A stretch of 64,000 nt of DNA from an uncultured Clostridia bacterium (GTDB lineage: Bacteria > Bacillota > Clostridia > Christensenellales > UBA1242): positions 62,001 to 126,000 of the forward strand of contig CAKVGZ010000001.1 in the NCBI GenBank assembly GCA_934747765.1, written 5' to 3'. Each line of letters starts with the position of its first letter. Positions within the stretch are counted from its first letter, which is position 1. Under the pieces are notes generated by a model that had not been told where the DNA came from, made no database searches, and saw only the letters and a list, made by a program, of their open reading frames with translations. Of the stretch, positions 1 through 7,560 are shown piece after piece. The position numbers were made by a program, and so were the translations under genes.

Positions 1-400
1 ATTTTTCTTGGCTCCTCATGTTGTTAAAGAAGCAATCAAAGGTTGCTATTTGATTGGCGAAGTTATGAAAGCCAAAGGCGCAGAAATTTTGCCAGCATCA
101 AATGAAGATGCAGGAGATATTATCAAATCAATCAAATTTAACTCCGCTGACGAAATGGTTTCGTTTGTTCAAAAGATTCAAAAATTTTCTCCAGTTGACA
201 GCTACGTGGTTCCAATGCCATGGGACATGCCAGGATATAACGACCCAGTTATTATGGCTGCGGGAACGTTTGTTGCAGGGGCATCAATTGAACTTTCTTG
301 TGATGGACCTGTCAAGCCACCGTTCATTGCATATTTCCAAGGGGGATTGACTTATGAGCAAATCAAACTTCTTGCGCAAGAACTTCTTGAAGAAAATTAA
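1..400 (+). CDS. Methionine gamma-lyase / YnbB-family PLP enzyme, C-terminal part
   Basis: The reading frame is open from the window edge (codons in frame from base 2), so the 5' part is missing. The visible 133 residues begin FFLAPHVVKEAIKG and contain PMPWDMPGYNDPVIMAAGTF and IAYFQGGLTYEQIKLLAQEL. These are typical of the C-terminal end of the Met_gamma_lyase/YnbB family (often annotated as cystathionine beta-lyase-like, aluminium-resistance protein). Members are fold-type I PLP enzymes; the PLP lysine lies upstream of this window. The substrate cannot be decided here. The gene ends 22 bp before the promoter of a tRNA operon. Confidence 0.8.
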   Translation, partial: FFLAPHVVKEAIKGCYLIGEVMKAKGAEILPASNEDAGDIIKSIKFNSADEMVSFVQKIQKFSPVDSYVVPMPWDMPGYNDPVIMAAGTFVAGASIELSCDGPVKPPFIAYFQGGLTYEQIKLLAQELLEEN

Positions 401-422
401 CATAAAAATTTATGAAAAATTG

Positions 423-451
423 TTGACACAATTTAAAAAATAGTGTAATAT
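423..451 (+). promoter_or_regulatory. Sigma-A promoter of the six-tRNA operon
   Basis: TTGACA (423-428), 17-bp spacer, TAATAT (446-451). It lies 18 bp before the first mature tRNA base. Confidence 0.85.
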
Positions 452-469
452 ACACTTGCTGTTATGTAA

Positions 470-545
470 CGGGGTGTAGCGCAGTTGGTAGCGCACGTGG
501 TTTGGGACCATGGGGCCGGGAGTTCGAGTCTCTTCACCCCGACCA
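470..545 (+). tRNA. tRNA-Pro(TGG)
   Basis: Acceptor CGGGGTG (470-476) pairs with CACCCCG (535-541). Anticodon loop TTTGGGA gives TGG. CCA is encoded at 543-545. First gene of the tRNA operon. Confidence 0.95.
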
Positions 546-569
546 GAACATAACAGTCCATTTTTGTGG

Positions 570-646
570 GGACCTTTAGCTCAGTTGGTTAGAGCAACCG
601 GCTCATAACCGGTCGGTCCTAGGTTCGAGTCCTAGAAGGTCCACCA
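570..646 (+). tRNA. tRNA-Met(CAT)
   Basis: Acceptor GGACCTT (570-576) pairs with AAGGTCC (636-642). Anticodon stem ACCGG/CCGGT with loop CTCATAA gives CAT, and CCA is encoded. The anticodon stem lacks the three G-C pairs of initiator tRNA, so this is elongator Met or, less likely, a lysidine-modified tRNA-Ile2. Confidence 0.9.
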
Positions 647-652
647 TCAAAT

Positions 653-729
653 GGCTCGGTAGTTCAGTTGGTTAGAACGCCAGCCTGTCACGCTGGAGGT
701 CGTGGGTTCGAGCCCCATCCGAGTCGCCA
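653..729 (+). tRNA. tRNA-Asp(GTC)
   Basis: Acceptor GGCTCGG (653-659) pairs with CCGAGTC (719-725) with one G-T pair. Anticodon loop CTGTCAC gives GTC. Discriminator G, encoded CCA. Confidence 0.95.
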
Positions 730-733
730 ATTT

Positions 734-809
734 GCCTCGATAGCTCAGTCGGTAGAGCAAGGGACTGAAAATCCCTGTGTCGGTGGTTCGATTCCGCCTC
801 GAGGCACCA
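734..809 (+). tRNA. tRNA-Phe(GAA)
   Basis: Acceptor GCCTCGA (734-740) pairs with TCGAGGC (799-805). Anticodon stem AGGGA/TCCCT with loop CTGAAAA gives GAA. CCA encoded. Confidence 0.95.
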
Positions 810-918
810 AGCATCGAGTGGAATCAAACGACGACACAGTCAAATCTCCTGCAAGGGAATGAGATTCCAACTTGGGCAACAGCATCGAGCGGGTATGATT
901 TTGGCTCGAAGCAAATTT
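810..918 (+). other. Transcribed spacer inside the tRNA operon
   Basis: This 109-nt spacer is much longer than the other gaps in the operon (3-24 nt). It holds two near-identical 12-mers, AGCATCGAGTGG (810-821) and AGCATCGAGCGG (881-892). Short hairpins can form from GGAATC/GATTCC and TCGAGC/GCTCGA. No tRNA fold or convincing ORF is visible; it is probably processing spacer. Confidence 0.5.
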
Positions 919-1003
919 GGTTGGGTTGTAGAGTGGTCAAATACATCAGACTGTAAATCTGACGCCTCCGGCTTCGATGGTTCGAATCCATCCCCAACCA
1001 CCA
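919..1003 (+). tRNA. tRNA-Tyr(GTA)
   Basis: 85 nt with a long variable arm (class II). Acceptor GGTTGGG (919-925) pairs with CCCAACC (993-999). Anticodon stem TCAGA/TCTGA with loop CTGTAAA gives GTA. CCA encoded. Confidence 0.95.
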
Positions 1004-1006
1004 TAT

Positions 1007-1081
1007 GCTGGTGTGGCTCAATGGCAGAGCAGCTGATTTGTAATCAGCAGGTTGTTGGTTCGACTCCAATCACCAGCTCCA
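1007..1081 (+). tRNA. tRNA-Thr(TGT)
   Basis: Acceptor GCTGGTG (1007-1013) pairs with CACCAGC (1071-1077). Anticodon stem GCTGA/TCAGC with loop TTTGTAA gives TGT. CCA is encoded at 1079-1081. Last gene of the operon. Confidence 0.95.
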
Positions 1082-1085
1082 TATT

Positions 1086-1128
1086 GGCTATAACAAACAG
1101 TTTGGCTGTTTGCTATGGCCATTTTTTA
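1086..1128 (+). terminator. Terminator of the tRNA operon
   Basis: A 15-bp stem (one A-C mismatch) around loop TTTGG, arms ending CAAACAG/CTGTTTG, followed by ATTTTTTATT. Confidence 0.85.
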
Positions 1129-1190
1129 TTGCCAAAATTTTGTCTAAAATGCTGGTGCAAAAAAACAAGTTATCTAATCTGAATTTCCAA

Positions 1191-1226
1191 AATAACATCT
1201 TTTTCGACAGAAGGTGTTATTTTTTT
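1191..1226 (+). terminator. Hairpin with U-run upstream of spoIIAA, carrying a 0A-box-like heptamer
   Basis: AATAACATC pairs with GGTGTTATT and is followed by seven T, so it looks like an intrinsic terminator only 29 nt before the spoIIAA Shine-Dalgarno. Its loop holds TTCGACA (1203-1209), the reverse complement of the consensus Spo0A box TGTCGAA. It may end read-through from the tRNA operon, act as an attenuator, or mark a Spo0A-controlled promoter. I did not find a clear sigma-H -10 box between it and the gene. Confidence 0.55.
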
Positions 1227-1265
1227 GCCATTTCAAACTGCTAAAATTTTTTCTAGGAGGAAAAA

Positions 1266-1574
1266 ATGCAGATAAGAAACAGAATTTACAACAACACGCT
1301 TTACATTGTTCTAAGCGGAGAACTCGACGAACATTCCGCCCAAAGTGTGAGAATTTCGCTCGACGAACTTTTTGACGGAAACGGATTTAATCAAGTTATA
1401 ATTGACCTTTCGGAATTGGATTTTATGGATTCAACAGGAATTGGTGTTTTGCTTGGAAGATATAAAAAACTTAAAAGCAAAAACACACCAATATACATTT
1501 GCAATCCTTCAACTCATGCCGAAAAAATTTTCAAAATGACTGGGCTATATGAAATTATGCCAAAAATATCTTAA
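1266..1574 (+). CDS. spoIIAA: Anti-sigma factor antagonist SpoIIAA
   Basis: This 102-residue STAS-domain protein binds SpoIIAB and frees sigma F in the forespore. The phosphorylation-site motif FMDSTGIGVLLG puts the target serine at Ser56, close to Ser58 of Bacillus subtilis SpoIIAA. The start at 1266 follows TAGGAGG by 5 nt. It is the first gene of the operon spoIIAA-spoIIAB-sigF, with 9 bp before spoIIAB. SpoIIE, encoded at 27562-29865, would be its phosphatase and SpoIIAB its kinase. A 0A-box-like heptamer lies about 60 bp upstream, consistent with Spo0A control in other spore formers. Family and operon order leave little doubt. Confidence 0.96.
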   Translation: MQIRNRIYNNTLYIVLSGELDEHSAQSVRISLDELFDGNGFNQVIIDLSELDFMDSTGIGVLLGRYKKLKSKNTPIYICNPSTHAEKIFKMTGLYEIMPKIS

Positions 1575-1583
1575 GGAGAAGTT

Positions 1584-2033
1584 ATGAACACGATTAACGA
1601 GATGACATTAAATTTTAAAGCAATATCTGAAAATGAAGCCTTTGCAAGAAGTTGTGTGGCGGCATTTTGTTTGCAACTCAATCCAACTCTTGACGAAATC
1701 ACCGACATCAAAACTGCTGTGAGTGAAGCAGTGACAAATTGCGTTGTTCACGCTTATCCCAAAGAAAAAGGAGATGTTTCAATCAATGTGAAATTAACTC
1801 AAGACACGGCAATTATTTCTGTTTCGGACAACGGTGTTGGAATTTCAAATTTTTCGAAAGCACGACAGCCTTTTTTCACAACCAAACCTGACGATGAAAG
1901 AAGTGGAATGGGCTTCACAGTTATGGAAAGTTTTATGGACAAAGTTTATTTGCTTAAAAACAACGACAAAGGTGTTACTGTACTTATGGAAAAGAAATTT
2001 GGTGAGGCGGAGAAAGAAGTTGTAGGTGGGTGA
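1584..2033 (+). CDS. spoIIAB: Anti-sigma F factor / serine kinase SpoIIAB
   Basis: A 149-residue GHKL-fold ATPase. The N box EAVTNCVVHAYP lies at residues 48-59, the G1 box DNGVG at 82-86 and the SGMGF lid motif at 107-111. In the family it holds sigma F inactive when bound to ATP and phosphorylates SpoIIAA on its conserved serine. The start at 1584 follows AAGGAGA. The stop (2031-2033) lies just before the sigF ATG, so the two are probably translationally coupled, as needed for stoichiometric inhibition. Length matches the family (about 145 residues). Confidence 0.96.
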   Translation: MNTINEMTLNFKAISENEAFARSCVAAFCLQLNPTLDEITDIKTAVSEAVTNCVVHAYPKEKGDVSINVKLTQDTAIISVSDNGVGISNFSKARQPFFTTKPDDERSGMGFTVMESFMDKVYLLKNNDKGVTVLMEKKFGEAEKEVVGG

Positions 2034-2034
2034 G

Positions 2035-2760
2035 ATGCTTGACCACGAAACAACAATTAATTTAATTCTAAAAGCTCAAAAGGGCGACCAAAACGCAAAA
2101 AACACGCTTGTGTGTGAAAATTCACCGCTCATCAAAAGCATCATAAAAAGATTCATCGGCAAGGGAATTGAATATGACGATTTGTTCCAATTGGGAGCGA
2201 TGGGATTTGTTAAGGCGATAAATAATTTTGATGTTTCATACAACGTGAAATTTTCCACCTATGTGGTTCCTATGATAATTGGCGAAGTAAAACGTTTTAT
2301 GCGTGACGATGGAGCAATCAAAGTTTCCAGAACAATAAAAACATTTAATCTTCAAATCAACAAGTTCATTGAACAATATTTGAAAGAAAATGGTGTTAAG
2401 CCGTCAATTGAAACAATTGCAAAAAATTTTGATGTTCCAAGCCAAGAAGTTGTTTTTGCAATGGACTCAGCGCGCATGCCAATTTCGCTTTATACTCCAT
2501 TTGAAGATGACGAAGAAAAAAGTTTGTTGGTGGTTGACAGATTTGTTCAAAACACTGAAGCAGACGAAATGTTTGATAACATGTTTTTGTGTGATGTTAT
2601 GAAAAAACTTGAGAAAAGAGATAAAAAAATCATTCTTCTCAGATATTTTCGTGACCGAACGCAAAGTGAAATTGCAAAAGAATTGGGCATCTCACAAGTT
2701 CAGGTTTCAAGGCTCGAAACAAAAATCTTGGAAAAAATAAGGTCAAAACTTGCAAAATAA
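2035..2760 (+). CDS. sigF: Forespore RNA polymerase sigma factor SigF
   Basis: A 241-residue sigma-70 family protein with region 2 (GIEYDDLFQLGAMGFVKAI, FSTYVVPMIIGEVKRFMRDD), region 3 and a region 4.2 helix-turn-helix (RTQSEIAKELGISQVQVSRLE). I chose ATG 2035, 5 nt after AGGTGG; an in-frame GTG at 2026 would overlap spoIIAB by 8 bp. Position as third gene of the spoIIA operon identifies it as sigma F rather than the similar sigma G. It directs the first forespore-specific transcription after septation. A hairpin overlapping its stop codon serves as terminator. Confidence 0.94.
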   Translation: MLDHETTINLILKAQKGDQNAKNTLVCENSPLIKSIIKRFIGKGIEYDDLFQLGAMGFVKAINNFDVSYNVKFSTYVVPMIIGEVKRFMRDDGAIKVSRTIKTFNLQINKFIEQYLKENGVKPSIETIAKNFDVPSQEVVFAMDSARMPISLYTPFEDDEEKSLLVVDRFVQNTEADEMFDNMFLCDVMKKLEKRDKKIILLRYFRDRTQSEIAKELGISQVQVSRLETKILEKIRSKLAK

Positions 2761-2775
2761 GATTGCAAGTTTTTT
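2745..2775 (+). terminator. Terminator of the spoIIA operon
   Basis: AAAACTTGCAA and TTGCAAGTTTT form an 11-bp perfect stem around AATAAGA, followed by T residues. The stem includes the last codons and stop of sigF. Confidence 0.85.
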
Positions 2776-2795
2776 GTTGCGAATGCAGAAAACAT

Positions 2796-2824
2796 TTGAC
2801 TTTTTGAATATAAAATGTTTATAT
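2796..2824 (+). promoter_or_regulatory. Sigma-A promoter of trpS
   Basis: TTGACT (2796-2801), 17-bp spacer, TTATAT (2819-2824), 17 bp before the trpS ATG. Confidence 0.7.
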
Positions 2825-2841
2825 ATTCCTTAGGAGAAAAC

Positions 2842-3840
2842 ATGAACGACACAATCTTAACTGGGATAAAGCCAACTGGCAAACTACATATAGGAAATTA
2901 TTTTGGAGCAATCAAACCTGCTTTGGAGCTTGCAAAAGAACGAAATGGTGACACCATGTTTTTTATTGCGGACTATCATGCTTTGAACTTTCTTAAAGAT
3001 AAAGAAAAATTTAGAGAATACACTTATGATGCAGCCGCAACATGGCTTGCTTGTGGGCTTGACGAAGGAAATTTTGTTTTCTATCGCCAATCTGACGTTC
3101 CCGAAATTTTTGAATTGAATTGGATTTTGTCAAACGTAACCCCAAAAGGCCTTATGAACAGAGCACACGCCTACAAAGCGGTTGTTGAAAGCAATTTGCA
3201 AGACGGAAAAGAGTGTGATGATGGCGTTAACATGGGGCTTTACAACTATCCAATTTTGATGACGGCAGACATTTTGGCAATGAACTCAACTCATGTTCCA
3301 GTGGGTGATGACCAAAAGCAACATGTTGAAATTACACGTGAAATTGCAAGAATTTTCAATAAAACTTATGGCGAAACTTTTGTTCTTCCAAAGGAAATGA
3401 TAAGCAAAAATGTTGGAACAATTCCTGGGCTTGATGGAAGAAAAATGAGCAAAAGTTACAACAACACCATAACTTTGTTTTGCGATGAACAAGAACTTAA
3501 AAAGAAAATTAACAAAATTGTGACCGACAGTTCTTTGCCTGATGAGCCAAAGTCGACAGATTGCTACATCTTCAAAATTTACAGTTTGTTTGCAAATCAA
3601 TTGCAAATTGATGAGATGAAAAATAAATTCGAAAAAGGAATTTCATGGGGAGAAGTCAAAAAAGAAACTTTTGAACTTGCAAATTCCTATCTAAGCGGTA
3701 TGCGAGAAAAATATAACTACTATCTTGCACATCCAGAAATCATTGAAAGTTTCCTTGAAAAGGGAGCAATTTTTGCGCGCAAAAAAGCAAGCGAAGTTTT
3801 GAAAAAAGTTAGAGAAAACATTGGAAAAACAAATTTTTAA
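2842..3840 (+). CDS. trpS: Tryptophan--tRNA ligase
   Basis: A 332-residue class I aminoacyl-tRNA synthetase that charges tRNA-Trp. The HIGH-type motif is HIGNYFGA near residue 18, and the KMSKS motif is KMSKSYNN. The conserved TGIKPTGKLHIGN start matches TrpS. An in-frame ATG at 2815 exists, but ATG 2842 sits 5 nt after TAGGAG and fits the family N-terminus. It is a single-gene unit between the spoIIA terminator and the dnaG leader. No T-box leader was seen in the short upstream gap. Confidence 0.95.
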   Translation: MNDTILTGIKPTGKLHIGNYFGAIKPALELAKERNGDTMFFIADYHALNFLKDKEKFREYTYDAAATWLACGLDEGNFVFYRQSDVPEIFELNWILSNVTPKGLMNRAHAYKAVVESNLQDGKECDDGVNMGLYNYPILMTADILAMNSTHVPVGDDQKQHVEITREIARIFNKTYGETFVLPKEMISKNVGTIPGLDGRKMSKSYNNTITLFCDEQELKKKINKIVTDSSLPDEPKSTDCYIFKIYSLFANQLQIDEMKNKFEKGISWGEVKKETFELANSYLSGMREKYNYYLAHPEIIESFLEKGAIFARKKASEVLKKVRENIGKTNF

Positions 3841-3924
3841 TTCTTTTTCGTGAAAAAATAAAGGGTTTTTGAATTTGATGTCGAATTAATATTAATATAG
3901 TGACATTATATTTTTTGAGGAAAG

Positions 3925-5673
3925 ATGCAGAAAGGTTATTTTCCACCTGAGTGGGTCAGCAAACTAAAATCTAAATGTGACATTGTTCAAGTTATTTCAT
4001 CTTATTTAACAGTTAACAAAAGAGGAAATGTTTATTGGGCTCTTTGCCCTTTTCATCACGAAAAAACCCCTTCTTTTGCCATTCATGAAGATGAACAATT
4101 TTATCATTGCTTTGGCTGTGGCGAGGGCGGAGATGTGATAAAATTTGTGCAAAATATGGAATCAATTACATATCGCCAAGCAATGGAAAAATTGGCAGAA
4201 AAAGTTGGGCTTGAACTTCCTGAAGTTTCGGACGGCGAAAAAATTGCAAAAGAAAAAAAAGAACGCGACGAAATTTTGTTTGCACTAAATTATGCAAAAG
4301 AAGTTTACAAAGAAAATTTATATAAAGAAACAGCAAAAAAAGCACAAGAATATGTTAAATCGCGAAAATTTAAAAAGAGTGATTTAGACAATTTTAACAT
4401 TGGTTATGCAAATGGAAACACAATCATTTATGACCTTATAAAAAAAGGTGTTTCTGAAAGCACATTGTTAAAATCTGGAATTGCTGGACGTGATGAAAAA
4501 TCTGGGAAACTTTATGACAAGTTGGCAAATCGATTGATTTTTCCTGTCCTTAATTCGTTTGGTGAATGTTTGGGGTTCAGCGGACGTATTTTGGAAAAAA
4601 CAGATTTTAAAGCAAAATATAAGAATACCGAACAAACAGTTGTTTTTGATAAAGGTTCTTGCGTTTATGCAATTGACCTTCTCAAACAAGCAAAAAGAAA
4701 CGGACAACTGAAAAATGTTATTGTGGTGGAAGGGCAAATTGATGTTATCATGATGCACTCAAATGGCTTCAAAACTGCAGTTGCTTCGATGGGAACTGCT
4801 TTCACCGAAAAACATGCTGTTGCAGTTCACAGATTTTCTGACGAAATCACACTTTTATACGACGGTGATGGTGCGGGAGAAAAGGCAACATTAAGAACAA
4901 TTGGAATTTTGGAAAAAGAGGGATTAAATGTCAAAGTGGCAAGGCTTCCAAAAGGACAAGACCCTGATGAATTTTTGAAATTTAATGGACCTGAAAAAAT
5001 GGAAACACTTCTTGAAAATGCTGTTTCACCTGTTGAATATAAACTTAATTTGTTGAAAGAAAAAAATGACATTTCGCGACCTGATGGCAAATCTAACTAT
5101 CTTAAACAAGCATTTGAAATAATCAACGGAATTGAAACATTCAGCGAAAAAGATGTTTATCTAAAGCTTATCAGCTGTGCAACAGGAATTCCAATTGACA
5201 TTTTGAGAAGAGATTGTGCTTCGTCGAAAATTGAAAAAAAGAATGAAACTGAAATTGTTCAAAATTTGCAAGGAGATGATGCGAACATCAAGTCTGTCAA
5301 ATATGTCATTCAATCAATTTTGAAAGGGGAAACTTTTTCTAAGATAGATTTTGACATTAAAGAATATCTTGTCAATCCTGTGCATATTTCTGTGCTGGAA
5401 AAATATAAAGAATTTGGTTCTTTAGAAAAACTCATTGAGAATGCAACTCCGGAAGAAAAAGCGTTCATTGACGACGTGATGGAGTATGAAAGTCCAGCCA
5501 AAGGCAAAGATTATTTGGACCAGTGTGCTTGGAAAATTGTTGAACAAACTTTGCGTGTTAAACAGCAAATTTTAAGTCAACAATATAAAGATGCAAAAGA
5601 CTATGATGAGCGAAAAGAAATTGCTGAAAAATTAAACAAAATTATTGTGAAACTTAGCCAAAGAAGAATATAG
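3925..5673 (+). CDS. dnaG: DNA primase DnaG
   Basis: A 582-residue primase that makes RNA primers at the replication fork. The CHC2 zinc finger has C41, H44, C62 and C65 (CPFHHEKTPSF, CFGCGEGGD). The Toprim domain has the catalytic Glu269 in VVEGQID and a LLYDGDGAGEKA metal-binding motif. The C-terminal region should bind the DnaB helicase. Start 3925 follows GAGGAAAG. The next gene, rpoD, begins 9 bp after the stop, the macromolecular-synthesis order conserved in Bacillota. A perfect TGTCGAA heptamer lies upstream (3879-3885). Confidence 0.97.
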   Translation: MQKGYFPPEWVSKLKSKCDIVQVISSYLTVNKRGNVYWALCPFHHEKTPSFAIHEDEQFYHCFGCGEGGDVIKFVQNMESITYRQAMEKLAEKVGLELPEVSDGEKIAKEKKERDEILFALNYAKEVYKENLYKETAKKAQEYVKSRKFKKSDLDNFNIGYANGNTIIYDLIKKGVSESTLLKSGIAGRDEKSGKLYDKLANRLIFPVLNSFGECLGFSGRILEKTDFKAKYKNTEQTVVFDKGSCVYAIDLLKQAKRNGQLKNVIVVEGQIDVIMMHSNGFKTAVASMGTAFTEKHAVAVHRFSDEITLLYDGDGAGEKATLRTIGILEKEGLNVKVARLPKGQDPDEFLKFNGPEKMETLLENAVSPVEYKLNLLKEKNDISRPDGKSNYLKQAFEIINGIETFSEKDVYLKLISCATGIPIDILRRDCASSKIEKKNETEIVQNLQGDDANIKSVKYVIQSILKGETFSKIDFDIKEYLVNPVHISVLEKYKEFGSLEKLIENATPEEKAFIDDVMEYESPAKGKDYLDQCAWKIVEQTLRVKQQILSQQYKDAKDYDERKEIAEKLNKIIVKLSQRRI

Positions 5674-5681
5674 GAGAAAAA

Positions 5682-6740
5682 ATGGACGAAAAGTTAGTTG
5701 TTGAATTAAATAGATTTTTAGAGGTTGGTCGAAAAAAGGGCATGGTCAACGAAGAAGATATATATTTTCGTTTGATTAAACATGATGCAAGCAAAGACGA
5801 CATAACTGAATTTATTGACAAAATTGAAAAGAATGGAATTAGGGTCATTCATTCCACTGAAGAAGAGGATTTGAGCAAGGAAAATTTGGATGACATCATT
5901 GTTCAAGTTAACGTTGACGACCCTGTTAAAATGTATCTTAAGGATATTGGAAAAGTTCCGCTTCTAACAAGTGAAGAAGAAGTTGAACTTGCCAAGAGAA
6001 TGATGGAAGGGGACAGTGCTGCTCGAGCAAAACTTTCTGAGTCTAATTTGCGTTTGGTTGTTAGCATTGCAAAACGTTATGTTTCTCGTTCGAATATGCA
6101 ATTTTTGGATTTGATTCAAGAAGGCAACATTGGTCTTTTGAAAGCGGTTGAAAAATTTGACCACACAAAGGGTTTCAGATTTTCAACTTATGCAACTTGG
6201 TGGATTAGACAATCAATAACAAGAGCAATTGCCGACCAAGCAAGAACAATTCGTGTTCCTGTTCACATGGTTGAAACAATCAACAAACTCACTCGCGTCA
6301 CAAGACAGTTGATTCAAAAACTTGGTCGTGATCCAACTGTTTCGGAAATTGCAACCGCCATGGGTCTTTCTGAAGAAAGAGTTATGGAAATTCAAAGAAT
6401 TGCAATGGATCCAATTTCGCTTGAAACAACAATTGGTGACGAAGAAGACAGCAAAATAAGCGATTTCATCGAAGACGAAACAGCGCTTTCACCTTTGGAG
6501 GCAACTTCTCAAACACTTCTTCGAGAACAGCTTTTGTCTGTCATAGAAACTTTAACTCCCCGTGAACAAAAAGTTATCAGAATGCGTTATGGTCTTGACA
6601 ATGCTCATCCAAGAACTTTGGAAGAAGTTGGAAAAGAGTTTAACGTCACTCGTGAACGTATTCGTCAAATTGAAGCAAAAGCACTTAGAAAATTGCGTCA
6701 TCCAAATCGTTCTAAAAAACTTGTTGATTTCAGAAGTTAA
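5682..6740 (+). CDS. rpoD: Primary sigma factor RpoD (sigma A)
   Basis: A 352-residue housekeeping sigma factor. Region 1.2 starts at DDPVKMYLKDIGKVPLL. Region 2 contains FSTYATWWIRQSITRAIADQ. Region 4.2 is VGKEFNVTRERIRQIEAKAL with ALRKLRHP at the end. The short N-terminal part before region 1.2 matches Bacillota SigA (371 residues in B. subtilis). Start 5682 follows TAGGAGA. It is co-transcribed with dnaG and ends at a strong hairpin. Many promoters in this window have near-consensus sequences for this factor. Confidence 0.97.
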   Translation: MDEKLVVELNRFLEVGRKKGMVNEEDIYFRLIKHDASKDDITEFIDKIEKNGIRVIHSTEEEDLSKENLDDIIVQVNVDDPVKMYLKDIGKVPLLTSEEEVELAKRMMEGDSAARAKLSESNLRLVVSIAKRYVSRSNMQFLDLIQEGNIGLLKAVEKFDHTKGFRFSTYATWWIRQSITRAIADQARTIRVPVHMVETINKLTRVTRQLIQKLGRDPTVSEIATAMGLSEERVMEIQRIAMDPISLETTIGDEEDSKISDFIEDETALSPLEATSQTLLREQLLSVIETLTPREQKVIRMRYGLDNAHPRTLEEVGKEFNVTRERIRQIEAKALRKLRHPNRSKKLVDFRS

Positions 6741-6767
6741 AAACAGCACTTTGCTGTTTTTATTTTA
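6739..6767 (+). terminator. Terminator of dnaG-rpoD
   Basis: AAAAACAGCA pairs with TGCTGTTTTT around loop CTT, followed by a T-rich tail. Confidence 0.9.
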
Positions 6768-6768
6768 T

Positions 6769-6797
6769 TTGACTTGGTGGCAAAAATAATGTAAACT
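6769..6797 (+). promoter_or_regulatory. Sigma-A promoter of the zinc-ribbon gene
   Basis: TTGACT (6769-6774), 17-bp spacer, TAAACT (6792-6797), 19 bp before the ATG. It begins inside the preceding terminator tail. Confidence 0.75.
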
Positions 6798-6816
6798 AAA
6801 AAAGTTAGGAGTTAAA

Positions 6817-7515
6817 ATGGATTTTAGTAATATTTTAGAATATCAAAAAAAAGACGGCGAATTAATAAAAATTGAAAGAGAACTTTCATCAAATCCAAGC
6901 CGAAAAATTTTTTCAGAAATGGTGGCAATTGTCAAAAAAGCTCAAGAAAAATCTGGGGCTCTTGAACAACGTGCCGGCACTCTTGCAAAAGACTATGAAG
7001 CGTTGAAAAAAGCTTATGATGAAAACATTGCGCAAGTTGAAAAATTTGTTTCAAAAAATCTTGGAAATTGCTCGGAAAAGGAACTTGAAAACATTCTTTC
7101 AGCAAGCAATTCCATCATAAACAATTTGAATATTTTGGAAAAGAAACTTTTTTCAGAAGCAGAAAATTTGAACATAACACTCAACGAATTCGAAAATGCA
7201 AAAAAACAATATGGCTCAGCTCGTGCAAAATATAATGAACACAAGCAAGCATACGACAATTTGCTTAAATCGAAAGAACCAGAAATAACAAAAATCAAAT
7301 CAGACCTTTCAAAACTTGAAAGCGGAATTGAACCAAAACTTTTGAACAAATATAAACAGCTTCGCTCCGACAAACTTTATCCTGCGTTTGTTAGATTAAT
7401 CGACAAATCTTGTGGCGGTTGTCGAATGGAGCTTTCAGCAGCGGAAATTGAAAAAGTTAAAAATAATGGATATATGGAATGTGACAATTGTCACAGAATA
7501 ATTTATTTCAATTAA
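6817..7515 (+). CDS. Coiled-coil protein with C-terminal C4 zinc ribbon (DUF164/zf-RING_7 type)
   Basis: A 232-residue protein. Residues from about 10 to 190 are rich in Lys, Glu, Ala and Leu and should form a long coiled coil. The C-terminus carries a C4 zinc ribbon with C199, C202, C222 and C225 (CGGC and CDNC). This arrangement matches a widespread bacterial family often encoded next to rpoD in Bacillota, as here. Its function is not established, and a nucleic-acid role is only inferred from the ribbon. Start 6817 follows TTAGGAG. The gene is followed directly by the hisS promoter. Confidence 0.8.
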   Translation: MDFSNILEYQKKDGELIKIERELSSNPSRKIFSEMVAIVKKAQEKSGALEQRAGTLAKDYEALKKAYDENIAQVEKFVSKNLGNCSEKELENILSASNSIINNLNILEKKLFSEAENLNITLNEFENAKKQYGSARAKYNEHKQAYDNLLKSKEPEITKIKSDLSKLESGIEPKLLNKYKQLRSDKLYPAFVRLIDKSCGGCRMELSAAEIEKVKNNGYMECDNCHRIIYFN

Positions 7516-7524
7516 GTTGTTTAA

Positions 7525-7553
7525 TTGACTTTGCTGATTATTAGTGATATTAT
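7525..7553 (+). promoter_or_regulatory. Promoter of hisS, predicted leaderless
   Basis: TTGACT (7525-7530), 17-bp spacer, TATTAT (7548-7553). Only 7 nt separate the -10 box from the hisS ATG at 7561, so transcription should start at or next to the start codon. Confidence 0.75.
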
Positions 7554-7560
7554 TTTTGTT

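Noticed and set aside
668..1182. ORFs of 64-107 residues over the tRNA operon
   Set aside because: They read through tRNA genes; the tRNA folds explain the sequence.
3841..3924. Sigma-A promoter before dnaG
   Set aside because: TTGAAT-N17-TTAATA can be drawn, but in such AT-rich sequence several equal alternatives exist, so it was not listed.
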